From the NCBI GenBank assembly GCA_011319805.1, contig SJRY01000306.1, positions 1-53,441 of the forward strand: 53,441 nucleotides of DNA. Direction: 5' to 3'. This stretch comes from Macrocybe gigantea. Its lineage: Eukaryota > Basidiomycota > Agaricomycetes > Agaricales > Callistosporiaceae. The notes below the pieces were generated by a model that saw only the letters and a list, made by a program, of their open reading frames with translations, had not been told where the DNA came from and searched no databases. Shown piece by piece: positions 43,094-53,441 of the stretch (positions are counted from its first letter, which is position 1; each line of letters opens with the position of its first letter). The position numbers were made by a program, and so were the translations under genes.

Positions 43094-43715
43094 GCATGCA
43101 AGGTAATCTAATCCTTTTTTGCCTTGTGCCCTACCCCTTCCGTGAACTTGTACGATATTCCGCGTTGCTATTCACCGACGTATTCCGTGTTTACTGTCCA
43201 TGCTTGTACGTCTTTATTTCTGGCGAGGCTATTGTTATCGTCCATACTGATTGTTGCTTTTTCAGATGCTCTTCCGTGCCTTACTCTATGTGTAATTTTT
43301 TTTTTTTTTTTTTTTTATCAAATTTACTAACTCGCGTATCCCTCCTTCTTGTTAGTGTTTCCTACGGAGTAGCTATTTTGAACTCCTTCCTAGCTCCAGT
43401 CGGTCTGTCTCTCTCGGACTTCGAGCCCATTGCGCTGTACGTCTTCATTTACTTACTCTCTTTGAAAACATCACCTATCTTTGTCTTGCCCAGTGCCTCT
43501 CGTACCAAAACTTTACTCCGAGTGGTCTCTATATGCGTTTTTTTGCTCTGTCTACCTGCCAAGCTTGCTATCAGGACCGATTTTCTCATGTCCTTGTGTG
43601 TGCCTTTGTTTTTCCTATTGATTCACTCGTTGTTGACTACCTGCTTCGTTGCAAGTGACTTTTCTTCGCACATCCGCGCATCTGCATCTATGGCTTATGC
43701 CATGCCTATCAATCT
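43094..43715. other. T-rich stretch with a poly-T run
   Basis: Pyrimidine-rich sequence with a run of about 20 T near 43297-43317. The hydrophobic open frames here arise from T-rich codons and carry no motif. It may contain the 5' end of the Helitron. No TC terminus could be assigned. Confidence 0.4.
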
Positions 43716-43849
43716 GTGTGCCTGCCAGGCACATGTATCCGTACTTGTATCCAACTCTTAATATTGTCCTTGGTCTTGAGTGCCGTCTCTGCTTTTGCTA
43801 TACTCATTTATACCCGTTTTCTTTATTCACCGTTGAACCATGTTCAGCC

Positions 43850-44665
43850 AGTGTCCGCTTTGCTATGTCCTGTCGTCGGTGGAGGACATCCTTTCAAATC
43901 TGTCTCTTATTGTACATTAAAACCGTACATACGCCATCAACTGTCTGGTTCCAATGTCGTATCCGAAACCCCGTTCAAGTTTGTCGATCAAGTCAAAGAT
44001 GATGACGCAGACACTCTTTTCCCCCTTGATGCTGGTTATGTACATTCCAAGATGCCTTTATCCTTTCTTCTGTCTGTGATACCTGTCAAGCGGTACACCC
44101 CTGTTGCCCGTGCACACGGCGTCACCATTAGCAGTCGCGCCAAATTCGAAAGAGCAATCACCATTGCTCAATCCCATAGCTGCATTCACTGCTCTCTCAC
44201 GTCTGTATTTCTTGTTTCAGAATGCACTTCTTCTCCAGCACTCATGCCGTCTCATCCTGCTACTAGTGACCCCTCGAAATGCTCGCGTTCTTCTCCTTTT
44301 ACATCTTCAGAAAAAACTGACGTTGCCAACTCTGTTGAACAAGTACGTGCATCATCATCTGCGGCTTACGACAGTGGTCAACTTGATCCTGCTGATCGTG
44401 AAAGCATCCTCGCTGATTGTATTATATCTGAAACTCTCAGACACATTCAAAGTTATGACTCGTGCACTATTTGATTGATCCGTCTTTTAATTCATTAGCC
44501 GCTCAATCCGAACTCACCGCTTGTGTCAGACGTCTCGCCTCTCTCTCTACCATCGAGCTTGAGAACTCCCTCGCCCTTTCGAATTCCCAACATGAGCATA
44601 CACAAGATTTGTCCTCAGATGTTGAAGACACGTCCATCATCGACCTATCCTTGACCTGTGTATAA
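43850..44665 (+). pseudogene. Helitron protein, N-terminal region
   Basis: The frame reads FVDQVKDDDADTLFPLDAGY, VKRYTPVARAHGVTISSRAK, then an AH...HSCIHC...F pattern typical of the N-terminus of fungal Helitron proteins. It continues into a Ser-rich linker and ADCIISETLRHIQSYDS, a one-base break near 44460, then IDPSFNSLAAQSELTACVRR to a TAA at 44663-44665. The downstream part starting at 44681 is in the same frame as this last piece. Confidence 0.5.
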
Positions 44666-44680
44666 GAGTGTGGGATTTCA

Positions 44681-46321
44681 ATGGATAGGCAGTCTTTAAC
44701 CCAGTCCTGGCGACGAATTTATCATCACAGGAAATACAAGATTAAGAAAGAATCACATCTTTTTCCACCGCCTCCTATGTCTGATGAACACGTCGCAGAT
44801 GTTATTCGCAAGTTTTGTTCCAAATTGGATCCCAGTGTATTCGAGGAAGAAGGTTGCGCCGTTTGCGGACTCCTCACTCCCTGTAAGGATTTGTCTCCGT
44901 TGAAAACCGTTAAGGGCTTGTTGACTGTACTCGAGGTACCTGGCATTACCAGACTGGAGCGCAAACATCCTAGTGAATCTGAACGTGAACTCAACGGTCC
45001 CGTCATCGACCGTAAGTGCAGTAAGGTCTGTTCTAAATGCCGTGCTTATTTGTATAAGGGTGAGATTCCTCCCCACAGTTTGGCCACTGGCTTGTGGTTG
45101 GGTGATGTGCCAGAAGAGCTCTCTTCTTTGAATTATGTAGAGAGGTTGTTGGTTGCTCGTGTTCGACATAATGCATGTTTCGTTCGTGTGTCTTCTGGTT
45201 TGCAAAAACTCGTGGCTCATGTAGTTGCTTTCGAATCGCCTACTTGTGAGATACACGCTGCTCTGCCGCCTCCCCTAGAGAATATGCAAGACGTTCTGGC
45301 TGTCATGTATACAGGCCCTTCTAAGCCCACTGCTTCGGAATATCAGCGCACTCCGTTATTGGTACGCCGTTTCTACGTCGGTCGAGCACTTGAATGGCTT
45401 AAGCTTAATCATTCTGATTACAAGGACCTGAAAATATCTTACGAAAATCTAAGCCGCTATCCTGAGGATCGTCCTCCCGTTGTTGTTACTTATAAAGAGA
45501 TGCTAACTAACAAGAATCCTGTTGCATCAAGTGTTCATGACATGAGTGCTGAAGAAGGCGTTGATGATGGCAATGCCCTTTCATCGTACATGGTCTTACC
45601 GCTGACAGCATGGATGCGTTGAGTACAGAAGAACTTAAAGGCATCGCGTTGCAACATTTCAATAGCAATCAAAGGGTCTTGGCCATTACACCCGGTTCTG
45701 TCCCCCAGCCTTCTTTTGGAAACACCGCACTGTATCCTCAGATGTTTCCCTGGCTATTTCCTTATGGGTACGGTGGAATTGGTTGCACGTCAATGTCAGT
45801 CCCTGCCCATGTGCGACATCTACTTATATATCACGACAAGCGTTTTCAATTGGATGCATCATTCCCTATGGTCGCGTTCAGCCATTCTCAAGTTAAAAAG
45901 GCCACCACTGGTGGGTTTCTCCTCGTCGATAAGCCCCGCTTCACTGACATATCTTCACGGCTCCTGTCCCTTGATAAACGTGTTCTTCACGATTTGGCCT
46001 CGCGCATGGCAAAAGGTGAATATGTTTCCCCCGTAACAGATGCAGAGAAACAGGCCTTTCATGTTATTCAGGACCTAGATCAGGTGGCGTCGCATGTTCC
46101 TGGCTCTACTACCATCAAAAAATGGCAACGCAATGAACTCTGGTCTCTAATCTCTTACAAAAGTTCCCCAAACTGGTTTGTTACTCTTTCTCCCACTGAC
46201 AATTATCACCCATTGTGCCTGTACTTTGCCGACACTGACATTTCCTTCTCGCCAGACCTGCGAGCTGCTGATGAACGGTTTCGTCTGATTTCACGTAATC
46301 CCGTGCGTGTGCCTGTTTTTT
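44681..46321 (+). pseudogene. Helitron protein, region before the Rep domain
   Basis: ATG at 44681. Conserved Cys motifs (CAVCGLLTPCKDL; CSKVCSKCRAYLYKGEIP) are followed by LPHSLATGLWLGDVPEELSS-type sequence (here from PPHSLATGLWLGD). Next come RRFYVGRALEWLKLNH and, in an overlapping frame from 45610, AITPGSVPQPSFGNTALYPQ, MFPWLFPYGYGGIGC, ELWSLISYKSSPNWFVTLSP and NPVRVPVF. These are signature blocks of eukaryotic Helitron Rep-helicase proteins. A frame change lies near 45610, and another in the T6 run at 46316-46321. Confidence 0.75.
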
Positions 46322-47664
46322 GACTTTATGGTATGCTCGACTCTCAAGTATGTGTTCGGTATTGATGCTGATTTAATGGGACTATATGGCACACCGTCCG
46401 CAATATACGGCATCGTCGAACAACAGGGTCGACTTACCCTACATCTCCACTTGCTCCTCTGGATATGCCATTCTCTGTCATTTCAAGAGATTTGTGATAG
46501 AATCATGGACCCCAATGGTGAATTCTCCAAGCGTATCATTGCATATTTGGAAAGTTGTTGTCGTGGCGAATTTTTAACGGGACACAGCAGGAGGTTTTGG
46601 AGCGCATGTCCGCTGAATCTCAGATGCCTTCCTATCGTGACCCCTCGCAATCTCTGCCTGAGAAACCGCCAATGCCTTGCTCGCACACAGATCCTTCATC
46701 GTGCGCCTGTCCGGATGCTGTTCCCTATACGTCCTGGTGGTCACGTTTTCGTTCAACAGTCGATGCGATTGTTGCGGCCACCGCTATTCATACGTGCTCC
46801 ACTAACCTCACTCGTGAAGGAGTTCAAAACAAGGCGAAGTCGTGGGTCGGTTGTCTTAACAATAAATGGGGCCGTTGCCGAGCGCGTTTTCCTCGACCAA
46901 TCGTTCCGTTTCTGTTGTCGATAAACTGACTGGTTATATCACTTTACAAAAGAACGAGGCGTGGATCAACACGTTTACACCTGCCTTAACTTATCTTGTT
47001 CGATGCAACACAGACGTAACCAGTTTGCAATCTGGAACGGGTATGAAAGGTGTTGTCACCTATGTTACCAACTATATCTCGAAATTTCCTCTTAAAACGT
47101 ATACCATTTTCGACACTATACAGTACGCTGATAAAAAATGCAGAATCTATTGATCCTGTAGATGCATCCTCACCTGAAATGCGAGATCGAGCAAGAAAGT
47201 TAGTAACTCAGATCGTAAACACTCTGACTGTGAAAATGGAGATTGGGTCTCCATGGCGTCTTTATATCTGCTAGGCAATCCGGACCATTATACGGATCAT
47301 CAGTTTAAAGTTTGCTTTTGGCAGTCATTCGTATCCGACGTAAAATTGTCATGGGATTCACAAGTTAGCGACAAGAACACTCGCCATAAATTAGTGATTG
47401 TTAGAAAGAAAAATCGTAGTGGGCCTGTCACCTGTGGTTGACTATGTTCAACGTCCGCCTATCCTCGAAAACATGAGCAGTTATGATTGGATCAGGCGAT
47501 GTAAAAGACAAACCTTACCCAAGCGGTTTAAATTGCGCAACTCATCGGCTGATGAGGACCTTAACACTGCGGCCTCGACGAAAAAGCTACTGCATGTTTC
47601 CGGTATATTACCTTTTCATCCTTCACATCCTCTGTATTCATCTCATGGTTCATTGCATTGCTGA
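46307..47664 (+). pseudogene. Helitron Rep (HUH endonuclease) domain
   Basis: The block FFDFMVCSTLKYVFGID leads to YGIVEQQGRLTLHLHLLLWI, which holds the HUH metal-binding pair (HLH). The Tyr-rich catalytic helix region is GVVTYVTNYISKFPLKTYTI near 47050-47105, and GSPMASLYLLGNPDHYT follows. Together these form a rolling-circle replication initiator that nicks and joins single strands. One-base breaks are inferred near 46575, 46910, 47133-47138 (A6), 47255 and 47409-47413 (A5). Each restores a known block. Confidence 0.8.
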
Positions 47665-50090
47665 AAATGATAAGGTTGTCCCTAATTTCGTCGCGCCCCC
47701 CTTCCACGCAGGGATACGGGCGATCGAGAATATTACTGTATGACGATGCTAACTTTGTTCAAACCATGGAGGGACGGTCTGCAGCTCAAATCCAAAACAC
47801 AATCGTGGATGAGGCTTTTCATAGTCATGACTTTAGTGCTCGCGAACTACAGTTTATGGACAATTTCCAGTTGCGGTATGAGTGTTTAGATGCAAGAGAC
47901 GATTATAGATCCCAACTAAAAAAAGGCCATGTTGACAGCGGTGTGCCTTCTGCTCTTGCAGATGAAGACACGTTGAACTTGCTTCAGTCACAAGAAGGCG
48001 ATCCGACCTTTAACTTTCCTGATTATGTTGATGAGTCTGAGGATAAATTGTCAACTAAAGCACGCAAGCGAATAGAGAGCGTCAATGAGATGCGGAACAT
48101 CCTGAACAATTTGGGTTGGCTTGAAGAGCGCCCTGATCTTACTTTGACATCCCACTTGCATAGTGTGGAAGATATTGTGAGTGACAACTCATCCTCTGAA
48201 TGGAAAAGTATCGTTAACACTGCACGTCTACAAATACTGGACGCTCGCAGGCGAGATGCCCTTCTTTCTATCTCTTCTGCGAGTATGACTGCGACAGCAT
48301 CGTCCGGGTTGGAACCTCACGTCGAGGTGGTCACCAAAGCCCATTTGCAGAAAAGTTTGCATAGCCCCGTTCACCTTCAGCTGATTGAACGCATTGCCGC
48401 TGAATTTTCTTTAAATTCCGAACAGGATCGTGCGTTTAGAGTTATCGCCAACCATGCAAGCTCGCCTTATTCGGATCAACTTCGTATGTACCTCGGAGGT
48501 ATGGGCGGCACTGGTAAAACTCGAGTATTGACTGCCGTAGTCAAATTTTTCGAGCTTCGTCATGAATCACACCGCATCGTTATAGTTGCGCCTACCGGAA
48601 CTGCAGCTGCGCTGCTTGGCGGTTCGACTTATCATTACATGTTCGGCATTGACGACTTTAACGGCCAGAATCCTTCAGCCAAGGTGGTTTCTCGAATTAA
48701 AAGCAGACTTGCTGGTATCGATTATGTGTTCATGGATGAGGTTTCCATGCTTTCTTGCCGTGATATGTACACAATTGGCGCACGCTTGTCTCTGGTAAGG
48801 AATAACGCTTCAGAACCTTTGGTGGTATGAACATGGTATTTGCAGGCGATTTCGCTCAGCTGCCTCCTGCAATAGGCGGTGAAGGCAGGTCTCTATACAC
48901 ACAAAGTACGATTAAAAACCCTGTCAAACTGGATGCTTTGTTAAATGCCCTTGGAAAAGCATTGTGGCTTCAGATTACAACGGTCGTTATTCTTCGTGTA
49001 AATATGCGACAGTCTGGCGCCACCCAATATGACATCAAGCTGCGGGATGCTCTCAATAACATGAGATATAAATCCTGTACTCCCGCAGACATTGCGTTTT
49101 TGAGGACTTTGGTCTCCAGCCCGAATCCCAATAGACAATCAATAACCGCCGCAGAGTTTCGATCATCTTCTATTATAACGGCGCATAATATCCATAAGGA
49201 TGAAATAAATCGTCTGGGCTGCCTGCGTTTCGCTGCGGAAACCGGCCAAAAACTTGAGGTATTTTTCAGTGATGACGCTATCTCTGTGCCTGACGATTCC
49301 CCTCTTGCAGTCGTAAATAAAAAGCGACCTAATAATAAGAGAATGGCTTTGACTGATGACGTCCAGCGTTTTCTTTGGACCCAATATCCTTCTTCGAACA
49401 AATTGCAATGCCCTGCTTGTTTGACACTATGCATAGGCATGCCCGTTCTAATTAGATCGAACATAGCGACGGAATTGTGTATCACGAAAGGTCAAGAAGG
49501 CACCGTGTATGGTTGGAATGATTCCACCGGTATAAAAGGACAGAGGACGTTGGAAACTCTTTTCATTAAACTGACGGCTCCGCCGAAAACAGTTCAGCTA
49601 CCAAATCTACCATCGAATGTTGTTCCGATCGTACCGGTGACGTTGGCTATCAAAGAGGAATTGCCCGATGGAAGTGTACTTTCGTTATCCCGAAAACAAG
49701 TTCCCATTTTACCTAATTTTGCTATGACCGATTATTCTTCCCAAGGAAAAACCCGCATCCACAACGTCGTCGATTTAAATAACAGCCGCTCACACCAAGC
49801 TATGTATGTTGCTTTGTCGCGTAGCTCTTCAGCCAAAGGTACGCTGATTTTGCAAGGTTTTGATCCGTCTAAAGTAACCGGTGGTGCTACAGGTGCTCTG
49901 CGTCAAGAGTTCCGTATCTTGAACTTCTCGACGAGATTACACCCTTCATTACGAGAGTAAGCTCTCTCCAGATGTTTATGGAGATAATCGATATACGCTC
50001 ATCGAACGCTTCAGAAATATCCAAGGCGCTTCTTATGTGCCTTCCTGACTACACCACTCCCTGAAATGGGGCAAGAATAATCCATACGAA
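47658..50090 (+). pseudogene. Helitron Pif1-like helicase domain
   Basis: After REYYCMTMLTLFKPWRDG, QFMDNFQLRYECLDARDDY and a long linker come the superfamily 1 motifs: Walker A GGMGGTGKTRVL (about 48499-48534), VAPTGTAAALLGGSTYHYMF, Walker B DYVFMDEVSML, motif III VFAGDFAQLPPAIGG, then YSSQGKTRIHN and AMYVALSRSSSAKGTLIL near 49800. The frame continues after 49960 through VYGDNRYTLIERF with one TGA. Breaks lie near 47806, in the CCTTTGG at 48820, and near 49935. This is the 5'-3' helicase that unwinds the donor strand. Confidence 0.88.
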
Positions 50091-51111
50091 ATGCCCGATG
50101 TCAATAGCGACTGGAAATCTTTACAGGAATTCATGGACAATCCTGTCCGATCTGGAAACAAAATCAGTAAATCTGAAGCAGCACCCAAAATCCATCAGCC
50201 TGTATCTGCGCATACGAAACGTAAAGCTCATACTCCGCCGTGCAGGATGTTCAGCCTCTCAAGCGAACAAAAAAGGATGATTCGAGTAATGGTGTCGGCG
50301 TTGTCTTCTGGATCGATTGCACAGGTTCGTCCTGCTGGTCCCCGTTGGTTGGCTAACAGTTGTGCCTACGATTCTGTTGTTTCCATTTTGCATGCCATTT
50401 GGTGCGCCGATCCTGTACACTGGTCATCCGCATTTTCTGACATTAATATGTCGTATCTCGGTATGGTAACTAGCGCCTTCAACCTTGAGGGCGTCAATTT
50501 TGCCAGAGACAAGCTGCGCTCTAAGCTATGCGACGATTTCCCTGAACATCATATTTTCGGTTCGTACGCCGCTATTGATCATGTCCTTGATCCGATTTTG
50601 CAGTGCGATGATGCTGAGCCTATAGCTTCCAGCCAGCTGACTTGCAACAACCAGCATCAGTTGGGGGCGGCGAATGAAATCACCTCATTGTGGATGTCTT
50701 TGCGTTTCAGGGACCATGAAGGCAGTCTACAGAGCTATTTGAACGCTCTCTCGTCCCAGCCTCCCGGTCCTAGAAACCGCTCTTGTAGCGCATGCGGCAA
50801 TGCTGTTTATCGCATATTCCGCATCGACAAGGCTGCGCCTCTGTTGTGCTTTGATTGGGATCCCTCATTGAATATCAGCATCGATCGTGTGCTGTCTATT
50901 ACCGCAGATTCATACACTGATTGTGTGTATCGTTTGGCAGGCATTATATATTACGGCGACAGTCACTTCGTATCTCGTTTTTCTTAAAGACGGTTCGGTC
51001 TGGATGTATGATGGTTTAATAGGCGAGACCATGACGAATGAACCCGACATTCTGCAGTTGAACTATTGCAGCGGAAGATCGGCCACAGCTATATTCTATG
51101 TTAGAGATTAG
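50091..51111 (+). CDS. USP-like cysteine protease domain at the Helitron C-terminus
   Basis: The frame is continuous with the helicase. GPRWLANSCAYDSVVSILHA (about 50336-50395) looks like the Cys box of ubiquitin-specific-protease-like peptidases. A CSACGN zinc-binding pair and FDWDPSLNISIDRVL follow. The His box is YYGDSHFVSRF (about 50950-50985), then DGSVWMYDG with the third residue. The order Cys-His-Asp fits the USP/UCH fold rather than OTU. The His box and the DGS block are in different frames unless one T is removed from the T5 run at 50978-50982. It ends at 51111. Its role in transposition is unknown. Host ubiquitin or SUMO removal is a possibility. Confidence 0.65.
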
Positions 51112-51499
51112 CACCGCTGCATCACGATACTCAAATAGCGAACGTGGGTATGTCGCTTGTCCTACAGCGGTCACTTTGTCATTCTTCTTGATTTGTCTTT
51201 ATATTATAATTTCTGAAGCTATTCGATTTTTCGCAAGAGCACTCGACACTCCTGGCGCTGTGGCGAATTGGGCAGACACGGTCGACTGTTACAACGGCAT
51301 AATCTATCGACTAAGGGGTAATTCAAACTGCATTCGTCAATCTCATTCCACGCTGAGATAGTGGAAGACATGTATTTGTATGCCTGTAAATGACAAGTGT
51401 CATTAAATGTGCTCTTCAATCACATTGATAATACTTACGGGCCGGATTCCCCATAATGTTCAGGGTCATAACTTCATTTCTGCTCTGATATGCGTTCCA
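51112..51499. other. Helitron 3' flank, nothing assigned
   Basis: This should contain the Helitron 3' end. I could not identify the short hairpin and CTRR end with confidence, and no gene is seen. Confidence 0.35.
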
Positions 51500-51599
51500 T
51501 ATCGCTTCAGCCTGCACCCGCTCAGACCCTCCTCGCAAGAACAACGCATGGGGAATGCCGCGCACAGGAATCGTGCTGATGATCTAGAAACAAAAAGAA

Positions 51600-51902
51600 A
51601 ATAAAACGTAAAAAACAGTGAATACCTCTCGGAAACAACGACATCGACTGACAATCCATAGACAATACCGATGTGAGACCACGTATGACAGTGTACCATG
51701 TCGCTTCGGGGTCTCTGACCGCTTTCGCTGTGGCCGGTGCGTCTGATCGCATCGCTCATATTAGTATTTTTTTCGTCGCAAAGAAGCGTATCGCATACTT
51801 TCTGGGGTCGTGTTCTCGCAGCCTTGATCGTCGTTTGACGTTGTCCTTCAGAATGGAGCCGTTATCTGTAGGGATCGGGCTGGTGGTAGTGGAGGTCGGC
51901 AT
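51600..51902 (-). CDS. Unrecognised short exon candidate
   Basis: On the minus strand an ATG at 51902 opens MPTSTTTSPIPTDNGSILKD, then NVKRRSRLREHDPRKYAIRF. A TGA follows near 51757, and nearby frames give VRDPEATWYTVIRGLTSVLS. The start looks coding, but no family is recognised and the continuation requires a frame change. It could be a small host gene or a fragment. Confidence 0.25.
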
Positions 51903-52551
51903 GATGAACACCTGGCTGCTGCCTTCCATCAGCCATCCTTTTATATGCTTATGCAGGTGCGTGCCAGTAAAATTTTCGAATATTCGTCAGCAATTAAACA
52001 AAAAAAAAAAAGGTAAAAGGTAAACACCTTCTTTTGGTGCCTTTCTTCTTACGCGATCATCTTCTTTTTTTCCCTTTGCGTAATGGAGTCATTCGAATGT
52101 TCCTTCTGCTGCATCGTGCATTGGTGTACGCGCAATAGAATCGATGTCCTGGTCATTGAACCGTATCGCGTATTCGCCTCCATGTCGGATGTTTCGCATT
52201 TGTATTCACACCGCGTATAGCTGCGATGCATTCATCTGTTTCCTTGCTTCATTAGCGCCCGTTGTCGCACTTTAACTGAGGCCACGTCTGCCGTGACCCG
52301 TTGGACGCCGTTCACCATTCGCCACGTTGTGTATTTCGAATTCGCCTCATCCTAAATATGCTTGACATTGAGATGCAACAATACACAAACTCTACGGAGG
52401 TTTGATCGCTCGTGACATAATTCTTGCTGTGTACACATCCCTTTCAAACCTTGATACGTTAGGATCTAGTAAAAGCACTGAGTGCAGTTAATGTTTTTAA
52501 TACTTTATTACAATGCATATGGTCGTTACCTTCACATATATTGAAACATGT
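51903..52551. other. No gene recognised
   Basis: T- and A-rich stretch including a run of about 11 A near 52002-52012. I see no open frame with motifs, repeat or RNA gene. Confidence 0.45.
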
Positions 52552-53441
52552 TCATGCCGTTTGCCCATTTTTCGCTTTTCTGTTGGCAGTAGACTGTATA
52601 TTCAGTCTCCGACGCGTTCTTGATCGAAGCCTCCTGCGGAAATCGCTGTCAATGTATCTGAATAGAGATCCTGGGCAGAACTGCGTAATTGAAGGCGTGT
52701 CTCTCCCTCCTGAATCGGAGAGTTTCCATGTGACTATTGCCGATGGGATAAAGATTGTGGAGCCTGGGGGGAACTCTATAATGGTTTGCAGGTGGGGAAA
52801 CACAATGTGGCCGCCTTTCTTCGGATCGAATCGTCCCAACGCTGTGATAGAACACCACCCAAATGCCAAGTTCATGCAGTCACGGTGGGGTTTGCAAACG
52901 ACGTTAGAACCGAAATTAAACACCGTACATGGCAGGCACTGCGCAAACGCTGGTTTGAGATTTTTGTTGATTCCACAACTTGTTGAGATTTCGAGTGTAA
53001 TAGTCGTATAGACGCGGCGCATGGCGCTGAAATTGAGCTGTAATCATCATATTGGCTTCAGCGATATGGAGACATTTGAAAGTGAGCATCTTAACCGTTG
53101 TGAAATCGATGATTCTCAAAACGCTAGGGTGGTTTCTCAACATTGCCAGATATTCATCGAGTCCTTTGTTTGTATGTTGATTGGCTGTATGTTCCTATTC
53201 CGTGCATGACGCCTATGTTGACGGCAGGAATGAACCCCGACAGTGGCCCAGATGAGCGTTTGTAAACATCAGGCCCTCTGTTGAAGGAGATCGAACGTTA
53301 TGTCCAGCTCTCGTCGTAATCGGATCTGGTGATTTTCCAACCAACATGCCGAAAATGACATCCTGTCGATCCACAAGCGGTATGCACATCCGACCATCCA
53401 TGGCGAGTATTTCCATCCGCAGTTCAGCCACAGCCTCAATA
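52552..53441 (-). CDS. TET/JBP-like 2OG-Fe(II) dioxygenase, 5' end off the window
   Basis: This is the C-terminal part of a Tet-like dioxygenase of the kind expanded in mushrooms and often linked to transposons. Family members oxidise 5-methylcytosine or thymine in DNA. Minus-strand order: DGRMCIPLVDRQD and GHCRGSFLPST (53210-53441), then HAPRLYDYYTRNLNKLWNQQ (about 52960-53030), joined by one added A in the run at 52961-52965 to NLKPAFAQCLPCTVFNFG. Next is HRDCMNLAFGWCSITALG with the metal-binding HxD (HRD), GGHIVF, IEFPPGSTIFIPSAIVT, and RDTPSITQFCPGSLFRYID with the 2OG-binding Arg. In relatives, as I recall them, the position after IPSA.. carries the distal iron His (THSN-type). Here it is Trp (TWKL), so activity is doubtful. 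A basic tail ends at 52552. Confidence 0.7.

Larger units (their letters stand above)
43716..51111 (+). mobile_element. Helitron with Rep, Pif1-like helicase and USP-like protease
   Basis: This is an autonomous-type rolling-circle transposon. A single long polyprotein can be followed from about 43850 to 51111. It runs from a Cys/His N-terminal region through a Rep domain (HUH), a Pif1-like superfamily 1 helicase and a C-terminal cysteine protease. About ten one-base frame breaks and a few stops interrupt it. The boundaries given are those of the coding part. The 5' TC end, 3' hairpin and CTRR terminus were not located. Confidence 0.85.

Noticed and set aside
43096..43761. 221-codon hydrophobic open frame resembling a multi-TM protein
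   Set aside because: The hydrophobicity comes from T-rich sequence including a poly-T run. No conserved pattern or splice structure supports it.
51600..51902. Reading the minus-strand VHCHTWSH stretch as a laccase copper site
   Set aside because: The HCH pattern is in a frame without the other copper-binding blocks, and the neighbouring frame gives a more coherent peptide.
1..53441. CRISPR array, bacterial operons, tRNA or rRNA genes
   Set aside because: No regularly spaced repeats, Shine-Dalgarno-linked genes or tRNA cloverleaf were seen. Everything indicates a fungal nuclear region.

Overview
The window is nuclear DNA of a filamentous basidiomycete, most likely a mushroom-forming Agaricomycete. 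The genes carry many short GT-AG introns. The families present are typical of that group: an aryl-alcohol-oxidase-type GMC oxidoreductase, a four-helix MARVEL-like membrane protein, F-box/nucleotidyltransferase-like paralogs, an AlkB/2OG-oxygenase-like protein with zinc knuckles and a TET/JBP-like dioxygenase. About 60% of the window is transposable elements, including Ty3/gypsy chromoviruses, a Helitron and two degraded DDE transposons.

Layout. Bases 1-17100 hold host genes: a 4-TM protein (+), a GMC oxidoreductase (-), a fragment with an ataxin-3-like ubiquitin-interacting motif (+), a 2OG-oxygenase-like gene (+), an RCC2-like protein ending in a PHD finger (+), and two tandem paralogs with an F-box-like N-terminus and a GS...DxD nucleotidyltransferase-like motif (-). 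Bases 17300-19700 hold a dead pogo/Tigger-like transposon. Bases 20280-42200 are a nest of elements. A mushroom-type DDE transposase (called T here) is split by Ty3/gypsy element A (TSD CGATG). A is split by element B (TSD AGAAG). About 100 bp after the T stop codon lies Ty3/gypsy element C, on the minus strand (TSD TACAT). C is itself interrupted by a solo LTR of the B family (TSD GCAAG). All four insertions are bounded by perfect 5-bp target duplications, and the split reading frames rejoin exactly when the insert is removed. Bases 43700-51110 are a Helitron (Rep plus Pif1-like helicase plus a C-terminal USP-like cysteine protease). The window ends inside a TET/JBP-like dioxygenase gene (-).

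The most interesting signal is a set of three candidate programmed -1 ribosomal frameshift modules, one in each gypsy element, each at the end of gag. A has GGGTTTT, a 6-nt spacer and an 11-bp stem. B has GGGTTTT, a 6-nt spacer and a shorter stem. C has GGGAAAA, a 5-nt spacer, an 8-bp stem and a 6-bp loop-to-downstream match that would form an H-type pseudoknot. In each case the -1 frame is open straight into protease/pol.

Two kinds of damage run through the window and do not overlap. The older elements A, T and the pogo copy keep their frame but carry in-frame stops, mostly TGA. The two A LTRs differ only by transitions, 9 of 10 at CpG, as expected if methylated cytosines have deaminated. 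Host genes, the Helitron and element B instead show repeated one-base frame breaks, many at homopolymers, in otherwise well-conserved proteins. Those look more like residual long-read assembly errors, although their absence from A, T and the pogo copy is not explained.
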